NCBI GenBank assembly: GCA_028023455.1
Contig: JAQFVV010006245.1
Span: forward strand, 6,963,331-7,027,330
DNA length: 64,000 nt
Direction of reading: 5' to 3'
Source: Epiperipatus broadwayi
Lineage: Eukaryota > Onychophora > Udeonychophora > Euonychophora > Peripatidae
Positions within the stretch are counted from its first letter, which is position 1; every line of letters starts with the position of its first letter. The notes under the pieces were generated by a model, which did no database searches, was not told where the DNA came from, and worked only from the letters and a program-made list of their open reading frames with translations. A program made the translations under genes and the position numbers. Positions 1-11,509 of this stretch are shown here, in pieces.

Positions 1-618
1 CACTGAATCATTTTAATGACACAATACATAGATTTATAATGTATCATGTGTATTATTTATTATACACATGATTTTAAATTATATATATATATAAATGATT
101 ACATTATGTTTTTTCTGAATGTTAAATAGTTTATTATTGTATTTAAATATAAGCACAGATTATGATTCTAAATTTTAATATTTTTATTATTTATGAGATG
201 ATATTTTTGTTTCTATTACGGATTAAAATGTGTTAAACTTGATTTTAAAATTAAACAGGTCTCGTTTGTTTATTTTATTTAGTCATTTTATAAAACCAAT
301 AATTATAAATATACATACTCATGCATATATATATATATATATTGAATCAACTTAGTGATTTAATATTTATAAAAAAGTTATATATAGCTTATACTAAATT
401 TATCATTACTATGGGATATTTGTGGAAATGCCTGAAGAGAGTCAATTGCAATTTCTACTCTGAGCTCGAATTCCGAGAGTAACGAGGTTATTAATAGAGG
501 AGTGGATTGGATTATATTTTAAATCACATCATCCATGGCATTCTATAAGAAGACTCAAAGTCTGAATATAGTTAGATGTGACTTCCTCGAGTCCTGAAAA
601 GGATCATCCCATTATACA
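1..618 (+). repeat. 5' LTR, downstream part
   Basis: This is the last third of the 5' LTR; about 1.35 kb of it should lie before the window if it matches the 3' copy. It ends in CATTATACA, with the expected CA terminus, directly before the primer-binding site. The matching place in the 3' LTR reads CATTATAAT, so the last two bases differ there. A short TA-rich run differs in length between the copies. Orientation follows from the primer-binding site. Confidence 0.85.
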
Positions 619-636
619 TGGCGCCCATACTTAAGG
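619..636 (+). promoter_or_regulatory. Primer-binding site
   Basis: TGGCGCCCATACTTAAGG begins exactly where the LTR ends. TGGCGCCC is the usual start of sites complementary to the 3' end of a tRNA (lysine-type sites begin this way), used to prime minus-strand cDNA. The bases beyond the first eight do not match a tRNA I can name. Confidence 0.75.
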
Positions 637-981
637 CATGAAACAGTAGTTTTCCATTGGTTAAATCCATAGTTTAAAAAAAATAAATAAATATATGAGT
701 ATGTTGTGAATTGGTAAAAACACTGAATAATGAATAATAGAGATCTTGAAATAAAATAAACCGTAATAAACAGATAAATCAGCTGCTTTAAAATAAATAA
801 ACAAATACAATTATAGTTTGGACATTAAAATATATATTATAATAACATCTTATAAAAGTAGGAAAAATAGAATTACATGTAAGGGCATAAGCACAGCATG
901 AAATCTTATGGCATATATTAAAGTATAACCTTGAAAGGAAAGTAGTTTATATGTATATATAATTTCAGAAATTTTTCGTTA

Positions 982-2400
982 ATGATAACTAGAAGTGGGA
1001 AAAAGCTAATAATAATGGAAGTAAAAAGTTTTGAAGAATCTTTAAGTAATAAAGATAGTGAAATAGAAATTACTTCAATTAGTAATGAACAAGGGTCTTT
1101 ACAAGTCCTAATGTCTGAGGGGTCTGTAGAAGAAGTTGAACATCCTTCACAAGTTCACATGACAGATCAAATATTACCCCAAACACAAAAGGTAACTGAA
1201 GCTATAATAGTACAACCTCAAGGAAGTGATAAATATATGGCTCAATTGGTCCAAATGATAATGGATATAAAAGATGATATGAATAATATAAAAGCTGATA
1301 TGAATAATATGGCAACCAAAGCTGATATAAATAATATAAATGCTGAAATAAATAAAATGAATGCTGATATGAAGGGAGAAATGGCTAGAATGAATGATAA
1401 TATGGTAACTAAAGTTAATATGGCTAATATGGAAGTGAAATTAAAAGAAGACATAATTTCTATAAAAAAAGAGTTAAAGAAAGATATTGATAATGTTAAG
1501 GAAAAGATGCAAGTAGAAATCAAAGTTGTTGTTGAAAAGAAACAAACTGCCAATGAAGTAGAAAGACTTCATGACACAAAGGCATCAACCATATCAATGG
1601 CAATCAAATGCCAAGAATCCAAAACTTATCCTGAGCATGAGATCTGCAAATATAATGATAGCATCCAGAACAAATCATTTTTAGTTCAAATGAATATTTC
1701 AGAAGAAAACTGTCATGATTATCATTTTACCATACAGCAGAGCAATGAAGTAGAAGATCATTGCATCATTACTAAAGTGCTTGAATCTGATCCAAAAATC
1801 TTAGAAAAAGAAGAGGATATGGATCATGTGAAATATAAATTAAATTCTGAGTCTCAGGAATTGAGAGAAGCACAATCAAATGATAATACTGAATGTCTAG
1901 ATAAATTAAGACTTCAGATTTCTTGTATTAATAACAAGTTAAATCATGAACTCATGAAACTTGAGATGACTCCACTATCTAAAGATATAATAGATGAATA
2001 CAACAGTGAAGTGTATTTTGAGTCATCCCACCATATTTGTTTTTACTCCCAAAACAAAAGTAAAACATTTCATCAACAAGGTGTTGATAAATTGTATGAC
2101 AACCATCTGATAATATCATTATCAATGATAATATTTAATGGAAAAGAAGGTTGTTTTAATAGAAAGTTTAATTTAGAAGATATGAATGAAGGCAATAGAT
2201 TTAATTGTCTTAAGTGTAAATTATGGTGTATGAAGCATCACCATAATCCTGAAGATGAACTAATTATAAAAAGTCTTCAGACAATAATAAAGATATTTAT
2301 AATACAAGCTAAGAGACAGAAAGGTTCACAATTCCATAGGTTGTGTAATACTTATGAAGGTCCCTTCACATTCATTGAACATGTCAATGGATGTGCTTAA
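982..2400 (+). CDS. Gag-like coiled-coil protein fused to an integrase-tail remnant
   Basis: This is the longest open frame of the window, 472 codons from an ATG, lying about 345 bases after the primer-binding site where gag normally starts. Residues 1-80 are acidic and polar. Residues about 88-180 form a heptad coiled coil built of near-identical seven-residue units such as ADINNIN, AEINKMN and ADMKGEM. The middle is polar without a recognisable domain. A cluster CLKCKLWCMKHHH lies near residue 405. The end, with YEGPFTFIEHVNGCA, looks like the C-terminal domain of a gypsy integrase, and similar sequence continues in frame past the stop. No nucleocapsid zinc knuckle of the CCHC type is clear. 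I infer that pol was deleted and gag was joined to the integrase tail. Being open in a young element suggests recent or continuing expression. It could instead be an uncharacterised accessory protein. Confidence 0.6.
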   Translation: MITRSGKKLIIMEVKSFEESLSNKDSEIEITSISNEQGSLQVLMSEGSVEEVEHPSQVHMTDQILPQTQKVTEAIIVQPQGSDKYMAQLVQMIMDIKDDMNNIKADMNNMATKADINNINAEINKMNADMKGEMARMNDNMVTKVNMANMEVKLKEDIISIKKELKKDIDNVKEKMQVEIKVVVEKKQTANEVERLHDTKASTISMAIKCQESKTYPEHEICKYNDSIQNKSFLVQMNISEENCHDYHFTIQQSNEVEDHCIITKVLESDPKILEKEEDMDHVKYKLNSESQELREAQSNDNTECLDKLRLQISCINNKLNHELMKLEMTPLSKDIIDEYNSEVYFESSHHICFYSQNKSKTFHQQGVDKLYDNHLIISLSMIIFNGKEGCFNRKFNLEDMNEGNRFNCLKCKLWCMKHHHNPEDELIIKSLQTIIKIFIIQAKRQKGSQFHRLCNTYEGPFTFIEHVNGCA

Positions 2401-2794
2401 AAAGTAAAGCACACATATAAGGAAGGACTTCATAGATTACAACTTTGGGATGTGACAATGGACTTTCGGTAATGATAGAATCCATTAAGTTATTCTTTTA
2501 GGAGAATAAATGTATATATGTATATAAATAAGTGAAGTAGATATTAATAAAAAAATGCATCAAGATAACCAAAGTATAAAAAAAATACTTATAGGTTTAT
2601 TAGAGTGCAAGTTATGGGTAAAATGCAAGTCCATTATTATATATTTTGATATGGATATATATAAATAAGTGATTTATTTTATATAGTGTGATGTTGTTAA
2701 ATTGTAATAACAATCAGCATTAAGCCAATGTGCATGCGCTTTGTGGATATATATATGTATACAAGAAAAGATAGTGTAAAAGTTTGTAAACAAT

Positions 2795-3061
2795 TTGTTA
2801 AAGAAAGAGGCCAATCAAAGAAATAAAAATGTGAAGAAAATTTCACACAAGTTCAAAATTGGGGATCAAGTTTTTATAAAAACACCTCATATGAGTAAAC
2901 CCCAAGAGAGCAAATATCAAAAGATTTACCATCAATATGAAGGACCTTATACTATCATAAAGCAAACAGGTCCCAATGCATTCTGGATAAATATAAAGGG
3001 AGACATTAAAGGCACTTACAATGCTAGAGCTTTAAAACCCTATTTTGGTCAAACAAATTAA
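2795..3061 (+). pseudogene. Integrase C-terminal domain fragment
   Basis: The 88-codon frame has no ATG start and begins after a stop. It reads KFKIGDQVFIKTPHMS, then YEGPYTIIKQTGPNAFWI, then NARALKPYF. This is the order seen in the C-terminal SH3/chromo-like part of Ty3/gypsy integrases, which helps choose the insertion site. The zinc-binding HHCC and catalytic DDE parts are missing. It is a second integrase-like tail, distinct from the one that ends the 472-codon frame upstream. It is followed by about 680 bases of non-coding sequence up to the polypurine tract. Confidence 0.7.
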
Positions 3062-3465
3062 AAATGTTTTACCACATTTTACTTATGTATAAAGTAAAAT
3101 ATTGAAAGAAAAGATCATTTAGAATAGGTAAGGGGAGAAAAAGTTTTCATTTAAAAGTATATAGGTATATATATATATATGTATAAGGATGTATATAAGT
3201 CAAAAAAGACATTAATTTTCTTTGATGAGGGTATGTTAAGCAATTAAAATTAATTCTTAGGATACCTGAAAACTAAAACTATTTTAAGAGTTAATCCATG
3301 CTGAATGATGGATGTTCTTATGTTTTGGATAGTTCTCAAAAGAGTCCATAAGTCTTAAAGAAAAGCAGGATGGAGAATACCAAACAAATATATGTGTCAT
3401 CTATAAAAGAGGCACATAACAATGAATCCATTAAAGAAAAATAAAAAAGGAGAGAAAAAGAAAGA

Positions 3466-3467
<2 letters not shown>

Positions 3468-3541
<74 letters not shown>
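3468..3541. repeat. (TA)n microsatellite
   Basis: About 37 uninterrupted TA units lie inside the internal region of the LTR element, between the integrase fragment and the polypurine tract. Confidence 0.98.
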
Positions 3542-3545
<4 letters not shown>

Positions 3546-3738
3546 CCTCCTTGTCCTTCTGGTTAAACTGAATGATGTTTAGTATAGAGAAAAAGAAAAG
3601 GGTTAGAAAATAAAATAAATAATAAGGGTTGATAAAAGCAAGAAAGAAAAATAAGCTCCACAACTTTATATTTAATGCATACATTGACACACATTAAGTG
3701 TCCAAATTTTAATGGTAAATATAAAATTTGAACTTTTT

Positions 3739-3749
3739 AGGGAAGGGGG
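3739..3749 (+). promoter_or_regulatory. Polypurine tract
   Basis: AGGGAAGGGGG is the only strong G-rich purine run in this AT-rich stretch. It stands three bases before TGTGAGAG, the proposed start of the 3' LTR, as expected for the plus-strand primer of reverse transcription. Confidence 0.75.
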
Positions 3750-3752
3750 TAA

Positions 3753-5719
3753 TGTGAGAGTACCATATGAGCCTCACCTAAAACAATTTGTGTTTCTTTG
3801 TGAATTTAACTGTGCCTATATCGAATCAATAGATATAAATAACTTACACCTATCTTAAGCTTTTCATATATCAGCTATATACATAAACTAGTTAGTATTA
3901 AAAGAATAATTCTAAAAATGAATAATTCTAATTTGTTTATACACACACATGAATAAATGTTTACAACTAATAGTATTTTTTTTTAATAACTAAAACTTGA
4001 CATTTGACAAAGCCTTAAGTCAACATTGCATTTTTATCAGTTGAAACAAAGAAAATAAATGTTTGGGGTTCATTACAAATTGTATATTTTAAACAATAGA
4101 GAGCATGAACATGATTATGTGATATGCTTGCAGAAATTAATAGAGTATAAAAATGAACTAATATTGATATAACAATAATCTTCTATTTAGTTATCAAGGC
4201 AAGAACTACATCTGTAAATTTAAATGTGTTCAAATTTAGAACACATTTTTAAAAAAAAGAAGATTCACTATTTTAAAACCTACTTCAAGTAATTAATTTA
4301 CTTACTTTTAATATTATAAAGAACTATAAAAAAATAATCATTGAAATTGACAAGGTTATAAGAGTTATCAACATCTTCGAAATGAGTTTTCAAAATATAT
4401 ATTTAAGAAGACAAAAATTTATAAAGATGTTCTCTGGCTAGACAATTTATGCCAAGGATTTCTGCTGATGTTTTAAACCTGAACATGTAAATTTATTCCT
4501 ACTCAATGCCTAAAGTATAATCATCGTAATTCTCATTTAAAAAGCTGCCTTAATAATGGAGTATTATATTGAAGAAGATGTTAAATATTTTACTACGCAA
4601 ATATTTAAAAGAATGAATATCTGGATTGCCTCTTCGAAGGATGATCAATGAACTTTATGTTTCAACATTCATCGTCATTTTATTTCGTCTAAGGAGGGAT
4701 ATAAAACCGTTATTCTTTCTCGTCTTGGATTACTTCATTGTGTATTTTAATAACCCTTAACTTTATTTCCTTCGTGGATAACTATATTTACGTAGAGAAA
4801 TTATTTCATATATTAAATTGATTTTAACAGAATAAGTGGAGCACTGATAAAATGAACATTTTATTTTTATTTATTTAATAAAATTTAGATGTTGATATTT
4901 TGATATATGCTCTGATGAAAATGATGGCTGACTAAGGTAAAAGTTTTTAAATTATTTCAATTTGGAAGTAAGTTTTATTATATTCCAAATTGAATTGACA
5001 ATTAACATAATTTCTTTTCAAACATAAATAACTAATATCAGAATACATTCTATTATTAATCTAGTGTGAATGGATGTTATCTTATATAGGCATATAATAC
5101 ACACTGAATCATTTTAATGACACAAGACATAGATTTATAATGTATCATGTGTATTATTTATTATACACATGATTTTAAATTATATATATGTAAATGATTA
5201 CATTATGTTTTTTCTGAATGTGAAATAGTTTATTATTGTATTTAAATATAAGCACAGATTAAGATTCTAAATTTTAATATTTTTATTATTTATGAGATGA
5301 TGTTTTTGTTTCTATTACGGATTAAAATGTGTTAAACTTGATTTTAAAATTAAACAGGTCTAGTTTGTTTATTTTATTTAGTAATTTTATAAAACCAATA
5401 ATTATAAATATACATACTCATGCATATATATATATATATATATTGAATCAACTTAGTGATTTAATATTTATAAGAAAGTTATATATAGCTGATACTAAAT
5501 TTATCATTACTATGGGATATTTGTGGAAATGCCTGAAGAGAGTCAATTGCGATTTCTACTCTGAGCTCGAATTTCGAGAGTAACGAGGTTATTAATAGAG
5601 GAGTGAATTGGATTATATTTTAAATCACATAATCCATGGCATTCTATAAGAAAACTCAAAGTCCGAATATAGTTAGATGTGATTTCCTCGAGTTCTGAAA
5701 AGGATCGTCCCATTATAAT
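3753..5719 (+). repeat. 3' LTR (about 1.97 kb)
   Basis: It starts with TGTGAGAG after the polypurine tract and its last 618 bases match the start of the window. The length is at the long end for gypsy-like elements. It contains no open frame of note. The flank after it is AT-only (ATATATATA), so a target duplication cannot be checked without the missing 5' flank. Confidence 0.75.
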
Positions 5720-6140
5720 ATATATATAGTAATGGGCACATATGCTGTTACATTATTTTTTTCATTATTAAACATAAAAAAATAAAAGTTCGCAAATAAA
5801 AATTTATTTTTTAAGAATTAAAAATTGAAGATTAAAAAATCATCTAAACTCTAATATATATAAAATCGCACAGATGAGAAATTAAAAAAAAAAACTTTAT
5901 TAAAAAAAAGAAAAAGTTTTAAAACTAAATTTTCAAGAAAAAGACTTAAAAGATTTAAAGATAAAAAAATTAATTAATGTTATTGAAAAATGGAAATGAT
6001 TATTTTAATTAGTCCAAGTGAACTAGCCTTTGGGCATTTCATAATATATAATCAATGGTCAGATAGGAGAAAACAATAGAAACTAATAGCAAATAAAAAG
6101 AAATCTCTCAGGAATCGGACCTCAACAAAAGGGACATCAT
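5720..6140. other. AT-rich spacer, nothing recognised
   Basis: Runs of A and T with no coding or repeat signature that I can see. Confidence 0.5.
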
Positions 6141-6145
6141 CATCG

Positions 6146-6185
6146 TGACGTAATGTTGAGTTAATCTGAAAAATTAATATAAAAG
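6146..6185 (+). promoter_or_regulatory. Possible polymerase II promoter (CRE-like site plus TATA box)
   Basis: TGACGTAA, a CREB/ATF-type half site, stands 24 bases before TATAAAAG, a good TATA box. A start about 30 bases downstream would give a transcript of the G+C-richer block that follows. It could equally be the U3 part of an unrelated LTR fragment. Confidence 0.25.
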
Positions 6186-6204
6186 GAAAGGTTTGGAAAT
6201 AAAA

Positions 6205-6476
6205 AAGGGATTATTATTAAGAGAGGACAGATATGTGTTAAGTTGGAGAGGGTTGGAGGAGAAGGGATTGAAAGACGCACTTTCAATTCCTTCAGTTGTT
6301 CAAAAAAAATAAAACATCATTTTCCAATATTGCGGACCACAGGACATCAAGGCCCAGAAGAATACCATCAACCATAAAGGACCATTGTTTAACTGCACAC
6401 CGATCTCCTTATGACTTTGTGGGAATTAACACCTTCCATTACAAGAAATCAGAGACTATGGACATTTTTCAAAACA
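6205..6476 (+). other. Candidate first exon or LTR fragment
   Basis: This block is visibly richer in G+C than its surroundings and ends at a splice-donor-like AACA/GTAAGA. A 70-codon frame without a proper ATG start crosses it and resembles no family that I know. I cannot tell a non-coding first exon of a host gene from a scrap of an old LTR. Confidence 0.2.
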
Positions 6477-6739
6477 GTAAGAAATATATAATTAATGAAC
6501 ATTTCTAAACAAAAAGAAATCTAAATGCTAAACTTTTCAATATTTTAAATAGAAGAATTTCCTGACTAAATTAGTTATAATTTTATTTGATGTATTTCTT
6601 TTGTAAAATCATTTCCATTTATTTATTTATTTTTTTTTGTTCTTTAAGTTTTTATTATGATTTCTGTTTTTCATTAAACTAAATTATATAAATGTTAAAT
6701 TTAAGTCGGGTGTGAATGGCTATATACATTTGTGAAGTT

Positions 6740-7190
6740 TTATTAGGGGAGGGTAATCTTAGGTTATTCATTTCGTAGTTGAATTGGGTCAATGGATTGG
6801 ATATATTGGTGTAATTAGTAGATATAGTATGAGGTTCACTATGGGAAGAATCGCTAGTATAAGCCTACACCCCCTTTTTGCCTATGGAATGGGATCGTAA
6901 GTCAGCAAAAAGGACCACAGTCCCTTCCTATGGAGTTTATTTTTTTATTGCTCTTCTCATCAGATAAATGTAGTATTCCTATCTGGACAAGAGTCAATTT
7001 CTTCTCTTAACCTATATTTGTGCTGTCATATTCGTATTACATTGAATACATCGATATATCAGATGGATTAAAGTTGGTTTAACTGCAAACTTTTGGCCTA
7101 AGGTTAAATAAGGGATAAAATATTTTCTTTTCAAATGCAATCTATGTAGTCTATTCATACTCGACACTCTAAATGCATTAAATTTAAGTT
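6740..7190 (+). repeat. Dispersed repeat R1, copy 1
   Basis: This stretch aligns in order with the reverse complement of 11,510-12,020. Shared words include GGACCAC followed by TCCCT and TATGGAGT, then CAGATAAATGTA/CAGATGTACAT, then TTGGTTTAACTG, and the region after it. A further piece with CTATGTAATCGTCTAT lies near 7,460. No protein homology is apparent, so the class is unknown. Confidence 0.55.
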
Positions 7191-8485
7191 GGGTATAGAC
7201 GCTTGCATAGATTCGTTATCGGTTAATTATGTTTTTGGTTTTCATATTTGATCAAAATATATAGACATTCGGTAAATAATGATACCTTACAGTAACTAAA
7301 ATGTATTTATTCGGATGTCTTTTAAGTTATTGGTGTCAATGCGGCATCTTATGATGAATGCCATTGGGTTTCTTATAAATTTCCCTCTGCAATTCCATCC
7401 ATGATTTTATATTTTGATCGTTTATGTTTATTTTGAAATGTTTTTAACCGTGTAAACTATGTAATCGTCTATACTCAACATTATAAAACAAACTTTTATA
7501 AATCCATCTGTGTGAACTTATAAAAATTAAAATGTAAATTAAAATCTAAAATCAAAGTTAAAAATGTAAGTTAAATTTTAAAATGTAAAACTGATACTAA
7601 AATAATTTTAAATCTTATATATGTTTAAATAAATGTTCGTGTGTTATTTCTGGCAGTGGTTTCCTTTATTTTGAAAATGTTTTTAGATAAGAATTATTTT
7701 ATTATCTCTGCTGTTCCACTGAGCTGGTGACATTGGGATAATGGTCAGAATCAAAATATATAAATAAATAAAAAAAAAATTTTTTTCAAACTTACATACC
7801 TGCCTACTATATAAATTTTCTAGGTTCAAATGCCTAGTGGCGCCCTGTAGTGCAGATTATGATAAGTTTCTATTCTTTCAGACCGTTATAATATATATAT
7901 GGAGTTTGTATAATAAAAAACTTTTTTTTTTTTTTAAATTTTGAATCTGGCATTATTTTAATTTCATTTTTATCTAATTAAAAAAAAGAAACAGAACGAA
8001 AAGTTGTTTTGGTAAAGTGTCACATAGAAATAAAATAATCATTATAAAGATGTCATTTTGCTAAAAAAAAAAAAGATAATATATTTACATTCTCGATGAA
8101 GAGAAATTATCATCAATGATCTGTCTCCATTTTGTGAAGTTTACAATTTCAAAAAGAAATGTCACACAAAATAAAGATACAAATGCAATAAATTTTGCTA
8201 TATGTGATCAATAGATGAGCTGACACAATACAGAATACCTACTAGGTATAGAAATTGATGTGTAAAAAGTGGTGCAATTATCATGGGATTGATGTTTTGT
8301 CTTTTAAAGATTGCATTTTCAGATAAATTCCTTTGATTATTATTTAGTAATTATAGTATTATCTAATAATTTAAATAAAATTTTAATTTATAATTAATTT
8401 TATTTAAGCAATTGCGATAAAAAAATAAATAAAAATTGTTTATATTAATTAAAAGTTTAAAATCTTATTATTTTGTTATTACAAA
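7191..8485. other. AT-rich spacer, nothing certain
   Basis: Mostly A/T runs. A further R1 scrap may lie near 7,440-7,510. TGGCGCCC near 7,840 looks like a primer-binding site but has no LTR beside it. Confidence 0.4.
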
Positions 8486-8567
8486 CTTTCCTGTCAGTCT
8501 AGTGTGGATCAGCAGTAAACTTCTGTGGACCGGCACTGGTCCATGGACTAAGGGTTGAAGACCACTG
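8486..8567. mobile_element. Terminal end of a hAT DNA transposon
   Basis: Read on the minus strand the block begins CAGTGGTCTTCAACCCTTAG and goes on through CCATGGACCAGTGCCGGTCC. This is the well-known hAT terminus pattern (CAGNGGTC..CAACC, then GGACCGGTNCCGGTCC). Only this one end is visible. The next eight bases, CTCTAAAT, would be the target duplication, but no matching second end was found. A LINE fragment starts right after it, so the hAT element probably landed in that LINE. Confidence 0.65.
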
Positions 8568-8579
8568 CTCTAAATTAAT

Positions 8580-8990
8580 CATGTTAGCAGATGAACTACA
8601 CAAAAGAATTGTCATGACAAAAACAGTCACTCACAATTAGAAAATACAATAAAACTGACACAGCTATATAATCGAACATATAATAAACTAAAGCAATATC
8701 TAGCAACTAAAAAAGAATTTGTCTAACACACGTGAACCCATAAATACATTTAATAAACATTGAGCTATTCTTCCATAAACAGAGTTTCCATGGCACTAGA
8801 AAGGAATGGTAAAATTGCAGTTGGACACAATATGATACAACCTATATATCAGCACTTCAAAGAAAAATTAACAAAGCATAATCAATTTAAACCCTTGGAA
8901 TTTTTTTTGGAAAACCAGAAACAGAAAAATGTTTTGAAATCTCAGATTTGGCTCTCATACTAGCATCAATAAAAAAGATGCTTCATTTTA
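8580..8990 (+). pseudogene. LINE fragment, EN-RT linker region
   Basis: The translation reads LADELHKRI, then after stops KLTQLYNRTYNKLKQ. It matches in order the end of the endonuclease frame at 63,002-63,150 (LADELHKRI .. KKLTEMYNNTCNTLKQ). It is thus a second copy of that LINE family and runs on about 300 bases further, into what should be the start of the RT. Stops and frame changes are frequent. The 5' side is bounded by the hAT end. Confidence 0.7.
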
Positions 8991-10555
8991 ATGATATATA
9001 AATAATGACTGATTCAATATATATGTGTATGTGCTAAAAAATGTGTGCACACACTGACATTTAAAAAAAATAAACATAATAAACCATGTTATATTTTCTT
9101 AATAATTCAATGTCAAAGTATACAGAAAATTCACATATACATGTGTATATATAAAACAATAACATAAATCAATTATTAATTCATTCCTTATGTAATAGTA
9201 AAAAAAAGTTTTTCCTTTTTTTTTTTTTAAAAAAAAGTAATATTTGACAGTCTTTCATAAAGGTTTTCTTTTTCTTTTAAAAGATTACTCTTGATTAATT
9301 ATAAACATTTCTTTAAAAAGTACTCCAGCAAGTTTTTATTTTTTATTCCCTAAACTAAAAAGATTTTTGGAGTTTACATTCTTTTTTCAAAATAAAATTG
9401 TCTATGAATCAATCATTTGTAGACTTTTAATGCAAGCATAAATTATTTATTTGTTTTACTTTTAATTGACAAAAATCATTTACTTTTAAAAATTGTTAAT
9501 TGGACATTTTAAATGTCATTTCAAGAAATTATTTAAAATACTATCATTCTCAATATATATATCACTCACCAGCTATACTTTATTATATTATGCAGTATTT
9601 TTATCTGTTATATAGATAAAACAGTGTTCATATAAACCAATTCTTTAGCAAGCTGATGGACTCTCTGGGTAAGCTTGGCCCTTCTAAACAGTAGACTGGA
9701 TTATTGCCATTTTTGGGTAAATGTATAATCTGATAACTTATGGCATTCGATCAGCTCCATTTAGTCTCTATCATTTGATAAACTTCAGGCAAACCAGCCA
9801 TCTAGTACACAATATATATACAGGTTTATTAATCACAGAAAATCTGACCCTATCCTCCATGTGAATCAAAACTCTACCATGGTGAACTAGTATCAGCAAC
9901 TAGACTTGCACTATTCTGCCTTCAGTTTTCACTTTATGTTCATTAATAATCTGTAAAACTCTAAAAAATTATCTTCTAATGGTTTTTCCAATTTTTTTAT
10001 AGTCAGGGTGGGAAAAAATAATGCAATAAAATTATAAGTTTTTCCTATCTCAATTGGAAAAAGTTAATGACTCTGTTTCAATTCAACTTTGAAAAACAAC
10101 TTTGTGGAATTTTATTAAAATATGTTATGCAAGCATTAATTACAAAAAAATTTACTAATCAAAATAGTGGAATTTTATAATTACTAGTGTATCTATCATT
10201 AAAAATTCTTGTTTTAATTTCAAAATCAGATTTAATGAAATGTTAATTAGACCTTTTTAAATGTTTAATGTATATAATATATATTTTTTTTAAATTCAAA
10301 AATATTTATACCTTAACTGTTATTTCAGTGTAATATAGAAAATATCTACAAATTTTTTTTATCTGTGTTTATTTCTATCTTTTCTTTCAACTTAATATAT
10401 ATATATGCAAACACACTATTATATTGTTGTATGCCATGTGACACATAACTGTCTCAATATATATATATTAATTACATTTTTGTTTTACCTTATTAATAAT
10501 AAATATAATGTTAGTAAATAAAGTTAAAATTATTATACTTCTCCAGATGATTATG
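8991..10555. other. AT-rich spacer, nothing recognised
   Basis: Low-complexity sequence. A slightly G+C-richer patch at about 9,640-9,960 shows no coding or repeat signature that I can name. Confidence 0.5.
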
Positions 10556-10599
10556 CTTTTGGGCAACATTTAACAATAATTTAATATCTATAAATAGAA

Positions 10600-10900
10600 A
10601 ATAAAGTCTGAATTTATTTAATTGGAGAGTATTTGAATCCAGACTTTCAAGCTCCCTTCAGTCATCCACACTATCTTATACAACTGATACACATGATCCA
10701 TCCATGTGAAAAAGATAATATCCAATGTATGTATTTTGTGCTGAATCAGCACTCATCAGTTGGTCTGGATCATCATCTCCCACATGTATATATAATAAGT
10801 GCTTGGTTTTGATTAGATAGAAAATCCTCAAACTTTAACGGACAGTCTTCAATCTTCCCCCACTCTCCAACTCTTCAGCTACCCACATCATTGAAATCTC
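10600..10900 (+). repeat. Dispersed repeat R2, copy 1
   Basis: It contains GAATCCAGACTTTCAAG, GTCATCCA, ACAACTGATACACATG, a GGATCATCATCTC segment and CTCTCCAACTCTT, in the same order as the reverse complement of 13,140-13,400. The two copies are about 2.2 kb apart and face each other. No protein homology. Confidence 0.65.
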
Positions 10901-11059
10901 ATGATGATATGGTCAAAACCTTTGTTTGGAAAATTTGTTATCATACCAATTTATTGTCATACCCATGTTGACTGTAAGTCATTCTGATCCCTCATATGTA
11001 GGATCTTAAAATCATTTAAATATATAGAAAGAGTGATGGGCAGAATATAGGCTGAATCT

Positions 11060-11165
11060 GTAATATCTAAATACAAGTATAGTATATATATTTAAGCTAG
11101 ATGTAATTAGAGGGATTTGAACCCAGACTTTTAAGCCCCCTTCAGTCATCCACTCCATCTTAATG
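11060..11165 (+). repeat. Dispersed repeat R2, copy 2 (partial)
   Basis: AAATACAAGTATAGTATATA, AAGCTAGATGTAATTAGA and GAACCCAGACTTTTAAG match the reverse complement of 13,380-13,450 and overlap the start of copy 1, so only one end of the unit is present here. Confidence 0.65.
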
Positions 11166-11509
11166 CAACATGGGCAAGGAAACTATAACAATTGTGTGGA
11201 AACTCTTTCCCTATCTGCCATGCCAGTGTGCCACTAGGCTACTAGAACATAGAAAATTTATAAAGTAGGCAGATACGTAAGGGCAAGATTCAACTTTTGT
11301 TGACCAACAGCCCTAGTCACTAGCTCAAGGAGTAGCTGAGTTTTATAATATATCTTTTCAAATGTATTTTTAATTATATATTTCAAAGTATTATTAATTA
11401 AGATAAAATAATAAGTCACTGCCAGTGCTAATAAGACAAACATTTATTATTCACATAACATATATAAAACACATTTGATGATTAGGATTAAACATTATTT
11501 GTAAATTTA

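Larger units (their letters stand above)
1..5719 (+). mobile_element. Non-autonomous Ty3/gypsy-like LTR retrotransposon (5' end outside window)
   Basis: Positions 1-618 and 5,102-5,719 are direct repeats with a constant offset of 5,101. By eye they differ at about 17 of roughly 610 positions, so the two LTRs are about 97% identical and the insertion is young compared with its neighbours. The first copy is followed at once by a tRNA-type primer-binding site, and the second is preceded, about 1.35 kb upstream, by a polypurine tract. Only 3.1 kb lies between the LTRs. It holds a long open frame and integrase-tail remnants, but I see no protease, RT, RNase H or integrase catalytic core. The element therefore probably needs an autonomous partner. 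Confidence 0.85.

Noticed and set aside
7838-7852. Primer-binding site TGGCGCCC
   Set aside because: No LTR or retroelement coding was seen on either side.
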